Part shown: one piece after another, positions 28,661 to 38,341 of the stretch
Position numbering within the stretch: position 1 is the stretch's first letter
Layout: each line of letters starts with the position of its first letter
From: an uncultured Alphaproteobacteria bacterium
Lineage (GTDB): Bacteria > Pseudomonadota > Alphaproteobacteria > Rhodobacterales > Rhodobacteraceae
Length of the DNA: 64,000 nt
Assembly: GCA_913051655.1 (NCBI GenBank)
Contig: CAJXHI010000005.1
Location: 40,727-104,726 of the forward strand
Direction: 5' to 3'
Notes under the pieces: model-generated
Seen by the model: only the letters and a program-made list of their open reading frames with translations
The model's database searches: none
Told to the model about the DNA's origin: nothing
Translations under genes and position numbers: made by a program

Positions 28661-29113
28661 CTTGATGATTTAGATCGCCGTATCCTCCGTCAGCTTCAAA
28701 CTGCACCTGATATTTCCGTTGCGGCACTTGCCGAGATGTCGGCGAGCACACCGGCTGTGGTTTCTCGCAAGCTTTCTAAATTGCGCGAAGATGGCATTAT
28801 TATCGGTCAGGAGGCGATGATTGATTGGCAAAAACTGGGCTTTGATGTGGAGGTGTCGCTACGTATTACGCTTGATAAAACCCAAAGCCGTGCTTTTGAG
28901 GAATTCCTCGAAGCGGCACGTCTGATCCCGCAGGTGATTGAGATTCAGACCTTTGTTGGGCGCGTCGATGTAAGGCTTTCGGTGATTGCCAAGGATATGG
29001 CAGATTACCAGCGCATATATCGTGACCAGATCTTGAAATTGCCCCATATGTCCGATGTTGAGGCTTTGTTGCATATCTCCCGCATTAAATCTGATGACGT
29101 GTTGCCGGTATGA
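28658..29113 (+). CDS. Lrp/AsnC-family transcriptional regulator (first of tandem pair)
   Basis: From the ATT start the product has 151 residues, the same as its downstream paralogue. An N-terminal winged helix-turn-helix (LDDLDRRILRQLQTA, then VAALAEMSASTPAVVSRKLS) is followed by a RAM effector domain of about 80 residues with VEVSLRITLDKTQSRAFEEF and RVDVRLSVIAKDMADYQRIY. Such regulators sense amino acids and control biosynthetic genes; ilvC is divergent and 130 bp away. The stop overlaps the second lrp gene in ATGA. If ATG 28736 is the true start, the DNA-binding domain would be truncated. Confidence 0.82.
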   Translation: MLDDLDRRILRQLQTAPDISVAALAEMSASTPAVVSRKLSKLREDGIIIGQEAMIDWQKLGFDVEVSLRITLDKTQSRAFEEFLEAARLIPQVIEIQTFVGRVDVRLSVIAKDMADYQRIYRDQILKLPHMSDVEALLHISRIKSDDVLPV

Positions 29114-29565
29114 GTGCTTATGACGAAATTGATATGACTCTGTTACGGTTGTTGTCTGATAAGGGCAATCTTTCAGCAGGCGCCTTGGCGCGAAGGCTCG
29201 ATATGTCCCAGCCTGCGATTTGGCGTCGTGTGCGCCGATTGGAGGAAAGTGGAGTGATTAAGGGACAGCGGGTCGTTTTGGATCAAAAAAAACTTGGGTT
29301 CGGGGTGACCGTATTTCTGGGGGTGAAACTCTCTGGCAAAAAGGGTGTGCCGTTGGAAGATTTTGAACGCGCGGTGTCTGCCATTCCCGAAGTTCAGACT
29401 GTTGAACATGTGTTAGGTATGTACGATTACCGGTTACGGGTGGTGGCGCGTGATATTGCTGATTTTGAAAGGATTTTGCGTCGGCGCATAATGACGCTTC
29501 CAGGTGTGGGGGATGTAGAGGCCAATGTTTTGCTCAGTGAGGAACGAAGGATTGGACCGCTTTAA
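29110..29565 (+). CDS. Lrp/AsnC-family transcriptional regulator (second of tandem pair)
   Basis: The 151-residue protein has an N-terminal helix-turn-helix (DEIDMTLLRLLSDKGNLSAG and ALARRLDMSQPAIWRRVRRL) and a RAM domain (FGVTVFLGVKLSGKKGVPLE and MYDYRLRVVARDIADFERIL). It starts in the ATGA overlap with its upstream neighbour, so the two are translated together and may form heteromers. The ligand is unknown; proximity to ilvC suggests branched-chain amino acid control. Confidence 0.92.
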   Translation: MSAYDEIDMTLLRLLSDKGNLSAGALARRLDMSQPAIWRRVRRLEESGVIKGQRVVLDQKKLGFGVTVFLGVKLSGKKGVPLEDFERAVSAIPEVQTVEHVLGMYDYRLRVVARDIADFERILRRRIMTLPGVGDVEANVLLSEERRIGPL

Positions 29566-29576
29566 CGCCTGCTAAG

Positions 29577-29606
29577 AAGTGTCGCGCTAGAGGATAGACA
29601 CTTTTC
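29577..29606 (+). terminator. Possible terminator after the lrp pair
   Basis: AAGTGTC (29577-29583) pairs with GACACTT (29597-29603) across a 13-base loop, followed by a short T-rich run (TTTTCTCTT). It is placed just after the second lrp stop. The loop is long and the T-run broken, so confidence is modest. Confidence 0.4.
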
Positions 29607-29653
29607 TCTTGTCAAAGCTTGTGAGATACTTCTCCAAATTTAGGAGATTTATC

Positions 29654-30781
29654 ATGGCAGCACTTTTAGACCATATCGACCCCGACGGATTGGAAGAATT
29701 TTCTGTTGTATTTACGGACCGATCGCTCAACCATATGTCAAAATCCTTTCAACAAGTAATGAACCAGATCTCTTCTATGCTCAAAGACGTTTACGCCGCA
29801 GACGCGGTTGTCCTTGTCCCCGGGGGGGGCACCTACGGAATGGAAGCTGTTGCACGTCAGTTTGGACAAAATGCTCAGGTGCTTGTGGTCCGCAATGGGT
29901 GGTTTTCCTATCGTTGGTCACAAATTTTTGAAGCTACCACTGATGCTGACGAGGTAGAGGTTATGAAGGCACGGCAGATTGGAAACAACAGTCAATCTCC
30001 GTTTTGTCCCGCCCCGATTGAGGAGGTGGTTGCAAAAATTCACGAGATGAAGCCTGATATTGTCTTTGCACCCCATGTAGAAACATCTGCAGGTGTTATC
30101 CTTCCAGATAATTATGTCAAAGCGCTGAGCAAAGCCGCCCATGACGTTGGCGCGCTCATGGTGCTTGATTGTATTGCATCAGGGTGCGCTTGGGTTGATA
30201 TGCGTGCCTGCGGTGTTGATTTACTCATTTCTGCGCCGCAAAAAGGGTGGTCTGCTTCACCCTCGGCAGGGCTTGTGATGATGTCCGAGCGCGCGCTAGC
30301 GCGGATGCAGGATACGCAATCAGACAGCTTTGCCATTGATCTTAAAAAATGGCATGGGATCATGCAGGCCTATGAAAATGGTGGACATGCCTATCACGCG
30401 ACGATGCCTACGGATGCGTTGCGTGCTTTTCGCGATACCATGTTGGAAACCAGAGAGTTTGGATTTGAAAACCTATGCGTCGCGCAATGGGAATTGGGCA
30501 ACGCCGTACGCGCGATGCTCAAAGCCAAGGGCGTCATCTCCGTCGCAGCAGATGGGTTTGGGGCGCCGGGTGTGGTTGTGTCTTACACAAACGATGCTGC
30601 CATTCAAAGCGGAAGCAAATTTTCATCCCTCGGTATGCAGATTGCAGCTGGCGTGCCGCTTGCCTGTGATGAGCCCGAAAACTTCATGACCTTTCGCCTC
30701 GGGTTGTTTGGATTAGACAAGCTTTATGATGTAAAAGCAACTTTGGCGCGTCTTGAGCGGGTAATTGATAGGCTTCTTTAA
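29654..30781 (+). CDS. Class V aminotransferase-fold PLP enzyme
   Basis: The 375-residue fold-type I PLP enzyme is related to alanine/serine-glyoxylate aminotransferases. It shows LVPGGGTYGMEAVAR (54-68), VLDCIASGCAWVDMRACGVD (170-189) with the cofactor-contacting aspartate, and SAPQKGWSASPSAG (193-206) with K197 as the Schiff-base lysine. FRLGLFGLDKL lies near the C-terminus. ATG 29654 has AGGAG seven bases upstream and is chosen over an in-frame TTG at 29609. The substrate is uncertain. The stop overlaps the convergent UbiH-type gene by four bases. Confidence 0.88.
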   Translation: MAALLDHIDPDGLEEFSVVFTDRSLNHMSKSFQQVMNQISSMLKDVYAADAVVLVPGGGTYGMEAVARQFGQNAQVLVVRNGWFSYRWSQIFEATTDADEVEVMKARQIGNNSQSPFCPAPIEEVVAKIHEMKPDIVFAPHVETSAGVILPDNYVKALSKAAHDVGALMVLDCIASGCAWVDMRACGVDLLISAPQKGWSASPSAGLVMMSERALARMQDTQSDSFAIDLKKWHGIMQAYENGGHAYHATMPTDALRAFRDTMLETREFGFENLCVAQWELGNAVRAMLKAKGVISVAADGFGAPGVVVSYTNDAAIQSGSKFSSLGMQIAAGVPLACDEPENFMTFRLGLFGLDKLYDVKATLARLERVIDRLL

Positions 30782-31977
30782 TGTCCAAGACCGAGACCAA
30801 GTCTCATCAACCCTTTACGCAATGGGGCAGAACCATGCAGCGTCTGAATGCCAAGGGGCCGTAACCGCTTAAGCAAAGGCAGTGTGCCAAGGGATGCTCG
30901 GTTAAGCATGCTGATGCCATTTACGCGAAGGCGAACATCATTTATGCGGGTTAGATGGTATTTCTCCAAAACTTCTGATGCGCCTATGTCATCCGCCCGT
31001 TGTGCGATTTCGCGCAAGGCTTTGATATCCGAAAGACCCATATTCAGGCCCTGAGCTCCGATTGGAGGGATAACATGGGCAGCTTCGGCGACAAGGGCTA
31101 TGCGTTTACCATTCAGCCGCTCTGCGATTTGGGAAATTATGGGCCAGACGGAGCGCGTGGTTTCAAGTTTGAGCGGGCCAAGAACATTACAGGATCGCTC
31201 TGAAATTTCTGTCTCAAAGGCTTCTGAGGATAGGTCTATCAGCCGCGCCGCCTCTGCGGAGGTTTCCATCCAGACGACAGCGGAGGATGGTTGGCCATCG
31301 CGATCTGACAGTGGGACAAGCGTGAAGGGTCCGCCGCTACGGTGTACTTCAGTGGATATATTATTGTGTGGAATGGGATGGGTAACCGCAAAAGCTATTG
31401 CTTTCTGCCCAAAGTGGGTTGTGCGCGCAGAGATACCGGCATTTTGGCGGACTAAAGAATTGCGTCCATCGGCACCAATCACGAGGCGGGTGGACAGAAT
31501 TTCTCCAGTGCTCAGTAAAACGCGTGCCTCTGTGTCACGGGTAAATACTTGTTTTGTTGCGACATTTGCTAAAAACTCTATTCTATCGCTTGCATCCAGC
31601 GCGTGTTGCAGGGCACGTCTTGAAAGCCAATTGGGAATGTTCCAACCAAACGGAAGATCAGAAATTTCACTGGCGTTGAAATCTTTAACCACCTTGATCT
31701 GATTTGTACCATCTGAACTACCTGTGTCCGCGATGCGCATGATATCAAGGGGTGTTGCGTGATCTTTGAAAAGCTCCCAAAGACCAAGTTCATCCAAAAA
31801 CTGCTGGGATGGTTGGAGGAAAGCAGTGGTGCGTAAATCGACACCTTTTTCTTTAGGTGAAGAAACAGGGGTTGTTGGATCCGCACAGCAAACGCTCAAG
31901 CCGAGGCGCTCAAACGCTATAGCTGCCACCATTCCTGCAATGCCACCCCCAGAAACAAATACGTCAACTTTTTTCAA
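30778..31977 (-). CDS. UbiH/UbiF-family FAD-dependent monooxygenase
   Basis: The 399-residue flavoprotein hydroxylase is probably involved in ubiquinone ring hydroxylation. The FAD dinucleotide fold is GGGIAGMVAAIAFERLGL (residues 10-27). The second FAD motif is VIGADGRNSLVRQNAGI. The third, usually GDAAH, reads VAEAAHVIPPIGAQGLNMGL, an accepted variant as I recall. The C-terminus has MLNRASLGTLPLLKRLRPLG. It could also act on another aromatic substrate. It converges on the aminotransferase gene with a four-base overlap. Confidence 0.88.
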   Translation of the reverse strand: MKKVDVFVSGGGIAGMVAAIAFERLGLSVCCADPTTPVSSPKEKGVDLRTTAFLQPSQQFLDELGLWELFKDHATPLDIMRIADTGSSDGTNQIKVVKDFNASEISDLPFGWNIPNWLSRRALQHALDASDRIEFLANVATKQVFTRDTEARVLLSTGEILSTRLVIGADGRNSLVRQNAGISARTTHFGQKAIAFAVTHPIPHNNISTEVHRSGGPFTLVPLSDRDGQPSSAVVWMETSAEAARLIDLSSEAFETEISERSCNVLGPLKLETTRSVWPIISQIAERLNGKRIALVAEAAHVIPPIGAQGLNMGLSDIKALREIAQRADDIGASEVLEKYHLTRINDVRLRVNGISMLNRASLGTLPLLKRLRPLGIQTLHGSAPLRKGLMRLGLGLGH

Positions 31978-32043
31978 CTTGCATCTCCCTCCTATTAAAA
32001 ATTTAGGTCAAGATAGGCGCATTTTCAAAGTCTCTGGATCCGA

Positions 32044-32691
32044 TCAGACGATCTGACGCAGGAAAGCGGTCAGATCTGAGGTCACGAAATCGACATGCGC
32101 TGTGACGTTTTCATTTGATGGGCTGACCAAAACGGTACGCATGCCCAAATTTTTGGGGACGGCGAGGTTTCTAACATCATCTTCAAACATTGCAGCATAT
32201 GCTGTTTTGGTTTGGTCGCGCCTAAAGACGGTTTCAAAAGACTGTAGTTCTGGCTTTGGCCAGTAGCCCGCTGACTCCACACCATAAATCGCGTCAAAGG
32301 CCGGAGTGATTTCTAGAGCGTTTAGTACATTATTGGCATATGGAATTGTGCCATTCGTGTAAATGATCTTACGTCCGGGCAAAGCGTCAATCGCTGCGCC
32401 AAGAGCTGGATTTGGGGTGATCACGCTGAAATCAATTTGATGAACGTCCCAAAGAAAGGGGTCGGGGTCGATATCATATTCTCTCATTAACCCTGCAAGT
32501 GTCGTCCCATATGCGGTCCAGTACTTATTACGCAATATGTTTGCAGACGCTGCATCTATCCCGAGCAAATCAATTATGTAATTGGTCATTTTCATTTCAA
32601 TCTGATCAAAGAGACGATTTTCTGGTGGGTAAAGTGTGTGGTCCAGATCAAAGACCCAATCTGTTACGTGCTGAAATTTTGATTTTGGCAT
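32044..32691 (-). CDS. HAD-superfamily pyrimidine 5'-nucleotidase-like hydrolase
   Basis: The 215-residue HAD phosphatase has motif I VFDLDHTLYPP (nucleophile D15 and D17), motif II IIYTNGT, motif III lysine in WPKPELQSF and motif IV FEDDVRNL. These features match the SDT1/Phm8-like pyrimidine 5'-nucleotidase group, which dephosphorylates nucleoside monophosphates. ATG 32691 (MPKSKFQHVTDWVF) is preferred over an in-frame start at 32775, whose added N-terminus is family-unlike. Confidence 0.87.
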   Translation of the reverse strand: MPKSKFQHVTDWVFDLDHTLYPPENRLFDQIEMKMTNYIIDLLGIDAASANILRNKYWTAYGTTLAGLMREYDIDPDPFLWDVHQIDFSVITPNPALGAAIDALPGRKIIYTNGTIPYANNVLNALEITPAFDAIYGVESAGYWPKPELQSFETVFRRDQTKTAYAAMFEDDVRNLAVPKNLGMRTVLVSPSNENVTAHVDFVTSDLTAFLRQIV

Positions 32692-33118
32692 GAATGCTGT
32701 CCGATTCCGAAAAGGTAAGTGCTCTAGGGGTTGATTTCTATTATTCTGCCCTTTCTTTAAGGATAAGGAGGCCATTAAGTGCGAAAAAAGAGTGTCAATG
32801 TCAACCCACTCCCACGCTTGTACAGTGATCCTTGAAGCGATTTAGGCAGGCTTGTTTAAACCAGTTGATCGTTTGGTCAAAGTGGATTTGGCAGAGCGTT
32901 TTGTTGTGCCCTGAACACCGGCGATATCCCTCCGCGCAGGGCGGCTCCGTCGATTAGTAATAATTCGCCAAGTTTTCCAGTCGAGCTTCGAACGAGACTT
33001 ACTTCACGACTGCAAACAACTCTAAAAGGCGATGCGCTAAAATACATCGCTGATATCCCTTAGAACTAAATCACAGTTTGGTTAGGACACGTTATAAATT
33101 AATAAAAGTGGTTGATAA
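32692..33118. other. Gap without confident gene
   Basis: This stretch lies between the HAD gene and carA. The minus strand gives a short coding-like piece (LGELLLIDGAALRGGISPV near 32930-32975) flanked by stops, which I could not assign to a family. The gap probably holds promoter DNA and possibly another decayed gene. Confidence 0.35.
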
Positions 33119-34273
33119 TTACCCATCCATAAGGTCTGCGAACTTTTCGAATAGATAATGACTGTCTTGGGGGCCAGGGCTTGCCTCTGGGTGATATTGT
33201 ACGGAAAAAATTGGACATTCCCTAACGCGTAGACCGCAGTTTGATCCATCAAAAAGGGAGACATGGGTTTCCAAAACGCCCTCAGGAAGTGTTTGCGCAT
33301 CTACAGCGAAGCCATGGTTCATTGACGTGATCTCCACTTTGCCGGTTTCGGTATTCTTCACGGGGTGATTGGCGCCATGATGACCATGATTCATTTTTAT
33401 CGTCTTTGCACCGAGGGCTAAAGCAAGCATCTGATGCCCAAGGCAAATTCCGAAGAGTGGTATATCCTTTTGTTTTAGAATGCCTTGGATCATGGGGACT
33501 GCATAGGCTCCTGTCGCGGCGGGGTCCCCCGGTCCATTGGACAGAAATACTCCATCAGGATCATGCCGTAAAATATCTTCAGCAGTAGATACCGCGGGCA
33601 ACACAGTAACATCACATCCCACGGAGGCCAAAGATCGCAGGATGTTGCGTTTGGCGCCATAATCTATAGCAACAACCCTATATTGTGGTGCGCTTTGAAC
33701 TGGAAAGCCTTCTCCCCAAGCCCAGCGGCATTCGTTCCATCGGTAACTTTGTGCACATGTCACATCTTTGGCAAGGTCCATACCTTTAAGACCTTTGAAT
33801 GCACGTGCTTTAGCGATCAATGAATCTGTATCAAAGTTACCATCTTTAGAATGTGCAAGGGCCACATGAGGTGCGCCTAGTGAGCGAATTGCACGGGTCA
33901 AGCGTCGCGTATCTACACCGGAGATCGCAATTTTTCCACGCGCCGCCAACCAGTTTGACAGTTCGTTTTGTGCGCGCCAGTTTGATGGTTCTGTCACGTC
34001 CCATTTGACAACCATACCTTCGGCAAATGGGTTGATGTTTTCGTCATCTTCCAACGTTGTTCCGGTATTTCCAATATGGGGAAAGGTGAACGTCACGATC
34101 TGTCCGGCGTAAGAGGGGTCTGTCATAATTTCCTGATAGCCGGTCATAGCCGTGTTAAAGCAGAGCTCCGCGACCGTCTCACCTTCGGCGCCAAAGCCTT
34201 TGCCGAAAAAAAGCGCGCCATCGTTTAAAGCGAGGCAAGCAGTGATGTCTGTTAATGAATTTGGTGCCATCAT
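33119..34273 (-). CDS. carA: Carbamoyl-phosphate synthase small subunit
   Basis: CarA is the glutaminase subunit delivering ammonia to CarB for arginine and pyrimidine synthesis. The 384-residue protein has the N-terminal domain ACLALNDGALFFGKGFGAEG and MTGYQEIMTDPSYAGQIVTF. The class I amidotransferase domain has FGICLGHQML with the nucleophilic cysteine, and SVQYHPEASPGPQDS with the His/Glu pair. NHGHHGANHPVK is also typical. MMAPNSL at 34273 is used as the start; an upstream in-frame ATG at 34354 adds an atypical 27 residues. carB is not in the window. It is divergent from the YqeY gene. Confidence 0.96.
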   Translation of the reverse strand: MMAPNSLTDITACLALNDGALFFGKGFGAEGETVAELCFNTAMTGYQEIMTDPSYAGQIVTFTFPHIGNTGTTLEDDENINPFAEGMVVKWDVTEPSNWRAQNELSNWLAARGKIAISGVDTRRLTRAIRSLGAPHVALAHSKDGNFDTDSLIAKARAFKGLKGMDLAKDVTCAQSYRWNECRWAWGEGFPVQSAPQYRVVAIDYGAKRNILRSLASVGCDVTVLPAVSTAEDILRHDPDGVFLSNGPGDPAATGAYAVPMIQGILKQKDIPLFGICLGHQMLALALGAKTIKMNHGHHGANHPVKNTETGKVEITSMNHGFAVDAQTLPEGVLETHVSLFDGSNCGLRVRECPIFSVQYHPEASPGPQDSHYLFEKFADLMDG

Positions 34274-34438
34274 GGTATAGCTTCCCGTAAACTGCGGCAA
34301 CCTAGTAGGCGTGGCGAAGAGGGTCAAGAGAGTGTTGAACAAAGATGGGGTCAAATGGTCATTTTTCTATACTTGCCCTTAAAGTTCCCATTGGTTAGTA
34401 CTAAACGCCTCTGCGATGGCTAAGATATCGGATATATC

Positions 34439-34900
34439 ATGGAACTTCGAACACGTATCAACACTGAGATGAAGCAAGCTATGAAGGACAAAGCAACCGC
34501 GCGTCTCAGCACACTGCGATTGATTAATGCCGCCATAAAGGACAGAGACATTGCTGCGCGAGGCGAGGGTAATGAAAACGGGGTCGACGATACAGAGCTA
34601 CTTGCCATTTTAGGCAAAATGGTACGCCAGAGACAGGAGAGCGCAAAAACCTATGAGGAAGCAAGCCGCTTTGAATTGGCAGAACGCGAACTCTCGGAAA
34701 TTGCCGTAATTGAGGAATTTTTGCCTCGTAAGCTCTCTGAGGAAGAAACTATTTCTGCGCTAGAAGAGGCCATTGCAGAAGTTGGCGCTACATCTATTCG
34801 TGATATGGGCCGCGTGATGGCAGTGCTGAAGTCAAAATACACTGGTCAGATGCATTTTGGTTCGGTGGGCCCTATGGTGAAAGATAGGCTTTCAGGTTAA
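34439..34900 (+). CDS. GatB/YqeY domain protein
   Basis: The 153-residue protein begins MELRTRINTEMKQAMKDKAT and continues RLSTLRLINAAIKDRDIAAR, with FLPRKLSEEETISALEEAI and IRDMGRVMAVLKSKYTGQM later. This is the stand-alone YqeY family, whose C-terminal part resembles the tRNA-binding tail of GatB. The role is not established; a tRNA-dependent process is assumed. It is divergent from carA with about 165 bases between starts. Confidence 0.92.
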   Translation: MELRTRINTEMKQAMKDKATARLSTLRLINAAIKDRDIAARGEGNENGVDDTELLAILGKMVRQRQESAKTYEEASRFELAERELSEIAVIEEFLPRKLSEEETISALEEAIAEVGATSIRDMGRVMAVLKSKYTGQMHFGSVGPMVKDRLSG

Positions 34901-35681
34901 TTTCAAGCCTCTAACATAATTTTAAAAATTTTACCGCGCGACGGATCAGTCTAATTTTTGGGTGTTTACCGTATGGACGCGTTCCAAAGTAATATTTGTT
35001 GTCTTTCAACGGTTCCGGCTTTTTGTTTAAATAAAGTTTAATAAATCTGAGCCTGTAATTAACTTCTCACAAACGAGGGTCAAAATTCCCTGCTAAGTTT
35101 ACCTTGCAATTGTTCTTATTATTATTCAGTGCCAGCGGCGGCCTTGCTTATAAATCTATAAGATAGAGAAACATGCGATGCTTGCGTCGCATGGACTGTT
35201 TCAAAAACTGGTGCAAAATTTGCGGTCCACTTTGATCATAGCGATAGGCTACACAACTACAGCCTAGTTTCCAAAATAGGCTCCTAAGCGGATGCGATAG
35301 AATTTGACTTCCTACTTGGCCATAAAGGCCTGTTCTAATGTCATGCATAATGCCATGATCAATGATGTAGGCGTCGGGTTACTGCAAAGTAAGATACGTT
35401 TTCACCAGATCAACATTTGCCAGATCACCGGCATTGAACGTAATTATATATCCCTAGTGGCTCACCACTTTTTGGAAATGCGTATAGGGATTTGCAAGTT
35501 TTGCCTTTTTGTCTATGCGATGTGCAAAGAGTAAAGTATTACTTCTGTCGTCTTTGGCCAGATCAGGTAAATCTTGCCTTTAAGTTACAGAAGTCCACTT
35601 TAGATCTCTTTGAGCAACAAAAGACATCGACGTTTGTTAGATTTTGTTTCTATAACCGACCAATTCTGCGCCAATTCGTGC
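34901..35681. other. Gap with degraded, unassigned coding-like sequence
   Basis: No intact gene was found. On the minus strand a series of pieces runs through internal stops: RWWRKPLLVLSGSLNEEIET (near 35720-35780), then GYIITFNAGDLANVDLVKTY, DAYIIDHGIMHDIRTGLYGQ and GSQILSHPLRSLFWKLG (35250-35450). The continuity suggests a dead gene on that strand, reaching into 35850, but I recognise no family. The leftmost 200 bases show nothing. Confidence 0.35.
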
Positions 35682-35703
35682 CTTGCCAAAGGCAGGTTTT
35701 TTT
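35682..35703 (+). terminator. Intrinsic terminator-like hairpin
   Basis: CTTGCC (35682-35687), loop AAA, then GGCAGG (35691-35696) and seven T residues. It has the form of a plus-strand intrinsic terminator, although no intact plus-strand gene precedes it. Confidence 0.45.
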
Positions 35704-35835
35704 GTTACTTGAAGTACGGTTTCTATTTCTTCATTTAGGCTGCCAGAAAGCACCAGCAGTGGTTTACGCCACCATCTATCCTTGGCGTTGCGGGCGCTCG
35801 TTGCACGCGCGGGTCTTTGCTAAAAAACCTTGTTA

Positions 35836-36330
35836 TCATTTATAAAACGCCAGCGCTTTCCGCAAGTCGTGGTAAAGTGATTTTCGTTCGCTTTCACTTA
35901 AAAACGCTCCAATTTCCACCTCGCGGCCATTTCCATTCAAAGTGACATAATTGGGAACTGGGCCCTCAATTGGGTACAACTGTGCGCGGCTCCAATACCC
36001 GTCACATTCCCAACTTAGCACTTCCCCCGAAGGATTTGTACGAGTTAATTCCAATTGCGTAGCTCCAAATTGCAATCGTTCAAAAATCTCATTGCGCTTA
36101 TAGCTTTTTTGTAAGGCAACCCAAATCCCCCAAAGAGCCATCATCATAAAAGGCAAGAGCCCCCAGAATGTCATTGTGCTGGTCATCGCTATGAGAGGGA
36201 TCAGAGTCAGAATAAAAGTGACCATGATAAATCCAGCAAAGCCACGTTTGGGTAGTGAATTATGCGGCCAAAGTTCTAGGATCTGCATTTGACCTGTATT
36301 GTTGTGATGCGTGTTCCAGTGATATGGCAT
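35836..36330 (-). CDS. DUF2244 membrane protein next to ctaD
   Basis: The 164-residue protein has two adjacent membrane helices (about residues 34-80, FAGFIMVTFILTLIPLIA and FWGLLPFMMMALWGIWVA). The cytoplasmic part contains GATQLELTRTNPSGEVLSWE, EVEIGAFLSESERKSLYHDL and RKALAFY. It matches the DUF2244 family, often beside cytochrome oxidase genes in alphaproteobacteria. The function is unknown; a role in oxidase biogenesis is only suggested by location. ATG 36330, with GGGAG upstream, is preferred over 36408. Confidence 0.82.
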   Translation of the reverse strand: MPYHWNTHHNNTGQMQILELWPHNSLPKRGFAGFIMVTFILTLIPLIAMTSTMTFWGLLPFMMMALWGIWVALQKSYKRNEIFERLQFGATQLELTRTNPSGEVLSWECDGYWSRAQLYPIEGPVPNYVTLNGNGREVEIGAFLSESERKSLYHDLRKALAFYK

Positions 36331-36411
36331 TAATGTTTCTCCCTTGCCTTTACCATAAAACGATCTGGGCGTGCGGCATGGGCAATCATGTCGCAGTATA
36401 TCATTCATAAA

Positions 36412-36435
36412 AAAACCCGCCGAGTGGCGGGTTTT
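36412..36435 (-). terminator. Intrinsic terminator of ctaD
   Basis: CCCGCC and GGCGGG form a six-base GC stem (36416-36431) around GAGT. On the minus strand a T-rich run follows, complementary to the A-run at 36409-36415. It lies about 20 bases past the ctaD stop, the expected place. Confidence 0.8.
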
Positions 36436-36454
36436 CTTCTTCTATAATACCCGC

Positions 36455-38143
36455 TTAATGAGCGTTCGATTTGTCCCATTCTTCCTGCTTAGGGAGAATT
36501 TCAAATGTGTGCTCAGGGGGTGGCGATGGCAACGTCCATTCCAGCGTATCGGCGTATTCGTTCCAATAATTGTTTTGTGTGATCCGCGTGCCACGCAGCA
36601 ACGAATATCCTATGATCCCAAAGAACAGAACGAAAGATGTGAATGAAAGGAAGGCTCCAATGCTGGACCACCAGTTCCAGTAAGCAAAAGCTTCGGGATA
36701 GTCAATGTAGCGACGCGGCATCCCTTGACGTCCCAAAAAGTGTTGTGGGAAAAAGGTGAGGTTAGACCCAATGAACATCATCCAAAAATGAATCTTACCG
36801 GCCCATTCAGGATAGGCCCTACCCGTCATCTTACCGAAGTAGAAGTATATTCCGGCAAAGATGGTAAAGACTGCGCCAAGTGACATAACATAGTGGAAGT
36901 GTGCAACAACGTAATAGGTGTCATGATACGCACGGTCCAAGGGTGCTTGTGCCAACACAATCCCAGTTACACCGCCGACGGTGAAGAGGAACAAAAACCC
37001 AAATGCCCAGAGCATGGGCGTTTTGAACTCTATCGAACCGCCCCAAAGTGTTGCGATCCAGCTAAACACTTTAATACCTGTCGGCACCGCAATAACCATT
37101 GTTGCGAGCATAAAATATGACTGCTGCGTTAACGACATGCCAACGGTGTACATATGGTGAGCCCATACGACAAAACCCAACACACCAATCGCAATCAACG
37201 CCCATACCATCGGTAAGTATCCAAATACTGGCTTACGCGCAAAGGTTGCAATCACATGGCTGATCAGACCAAATCCTGGGAGGATAATGATATACACTTC
37301 AGGGTGTCCAAAGAACCACAAAATATGTTGGTACAGAATCGGATCGCCACCACCAGCCGGGTCGAAGAAAGTTGTTCCAAAGTTACGGTCCGTCAGAAGC
37401 ATAGTTATGGCGCCAGCCAAAACAGGCAGGGATAGTAAGATCAACCAAGCCGTAACGAAGATTGACCATGAAAATAAAGGTACCTTGAAAAGTGCCATGC
37501 CGGGAGCGCGCATGTTCAAAAACGTCGTGATCATGTTTATCGCGCCAAGGATAGATGAAGCACCAGAGACGTGAACTGCAAAAATAGCGAGGTCCATCGA
37601 CATGCCTGCTTCATTTACGGAGAGCGGTGGATAAAGCACCCAACCCACACCTGAACCAGCCTGACCATTCCCACCCGGAGCCAGAACAGAGCAGACTGCC
37701 AACGTTGTGCCTGCTACGTAAAGCCACAAAGACAAATTATTCATCCGTGGAAATGCCATATCCGGAGCGCCGATTTGTAGCGGCATAAAGTAGTTACCAA
37801 AGCCACCGAAAAGCGCAGGAATAACAACAAAGAACATCATCAATATGCCATGTCCAGTTACCAAAACGTTCCACAGATGGCCGTTTGGAGCATAACAATC
37901 GGTACCCCCTGACATCAGTCGTGCAGATGCTTCGCCTATTTCATTCAGACACATGTACTGAACGCCGGGCTCCATCAATTCAAGCCGCATGTATACTGTA
38001 AAGGCAACAGATATCAGTCCAACAAAGGCTGAAATTATCAGATAAAGAATGCCGATATCTTTGTGGTTCGTGGACATGAACCAACGCGTAAAGAAACTTC
38101 GTTCGTCGCTATGATCATCGCCATGGATGGCTGCGTCTGCCAT
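36455..38143 (-). CDS. ctaD: Cytochrome c oxidase subunit I (aa3 type)
   Basis: CtaD carries heme a, heme a3 and CuB in the terminal aa3 oxidase. The 562-residue protein has about 12 membrane helices. Ligand regions are [20 protein letters not shown] (heme a histidine), [20 protein letters not shown] (CuB His and cross-linked Tyr), [10 protein letters not shown] (CuB histidines) and [20 protein letters not shown] (heme a3 and heme a histidines). The N-terminus has the usual [19 protein letters not shown]. Subunits II and III are not adjacent, as is usual for roseobacter ctaD. Confidence 0.97.
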   Translation of the reverse strand: MADAAIHGDDHSDERSFFTRWFMSTNHKDIGILYLIISAFVGLISVAFTVYMRLELMEPGVQYMCLNEIGEASARLMSGGTDCYAPNGHLWNVLVTGHGILMMFFVVIPALFGGFGNYFMPLQIGAPDMAFPRMNNLSLWLYVAGTTLAVCSVLAPGGNGQAGSGVGWVLYPPLSVNEAGMSMDLAIFAVHVSGASSILGAINMITTFLNMRAPGMALFKVPLFSWSIFVTAWLILLSLPVLAGAITMLLTDRNFGTTFFDPAGGGDPILYQHILWFFGHPEVYIIILPGFGLISHVIATFARKPVFGYLPMVWALIAIGVLGFVVWAHHMYTVGMSLTQQSYFMLATMVIAVPTGIKVFSWIATLWGGSIEFKTPMLWAFGFLFLFTVGGVTGIVLAQAPLDRAYHDTYYVVAHFHYVMSLGAVFTIFAGIYFYFGKMTGRAYPEWAGKIHFWMMFIGSNLTFFPQHFLGRQGMPRRYIDYPEAFAYWNWWSSIGAFLSFTSFVLFFGIIGYSLLRGTRITQNNYWNEYADTLEWTLPSPPPEHTFEILPKQEEWDKSNAH

Positions 38144-38341
38144 GTAGAGCTCCTGCTTATATTAGTTTTTGTTTTAGCCTTGTTAAAACGACTCAGATGC
38201 CGCTAAGTCAACCTTTTCTTCATAATAAGCCTGCTCTGAGAGACAGGCAATACACGTCTTTGACGCAGGGCGGGATATGTTGCCACGGCCAACTGCGGAT
38301 CGTAAATATTGAGAATTCGCTGAATCGGGATCTCAGAGAGC

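Noticed and set aside
31100..31702. Plus-strand frame (200 codons) opposite the UbiH-type gene
   Set aside because: The opposite strand encodes an intact flavoprotein with all motifs; this frame has no recognisable features.
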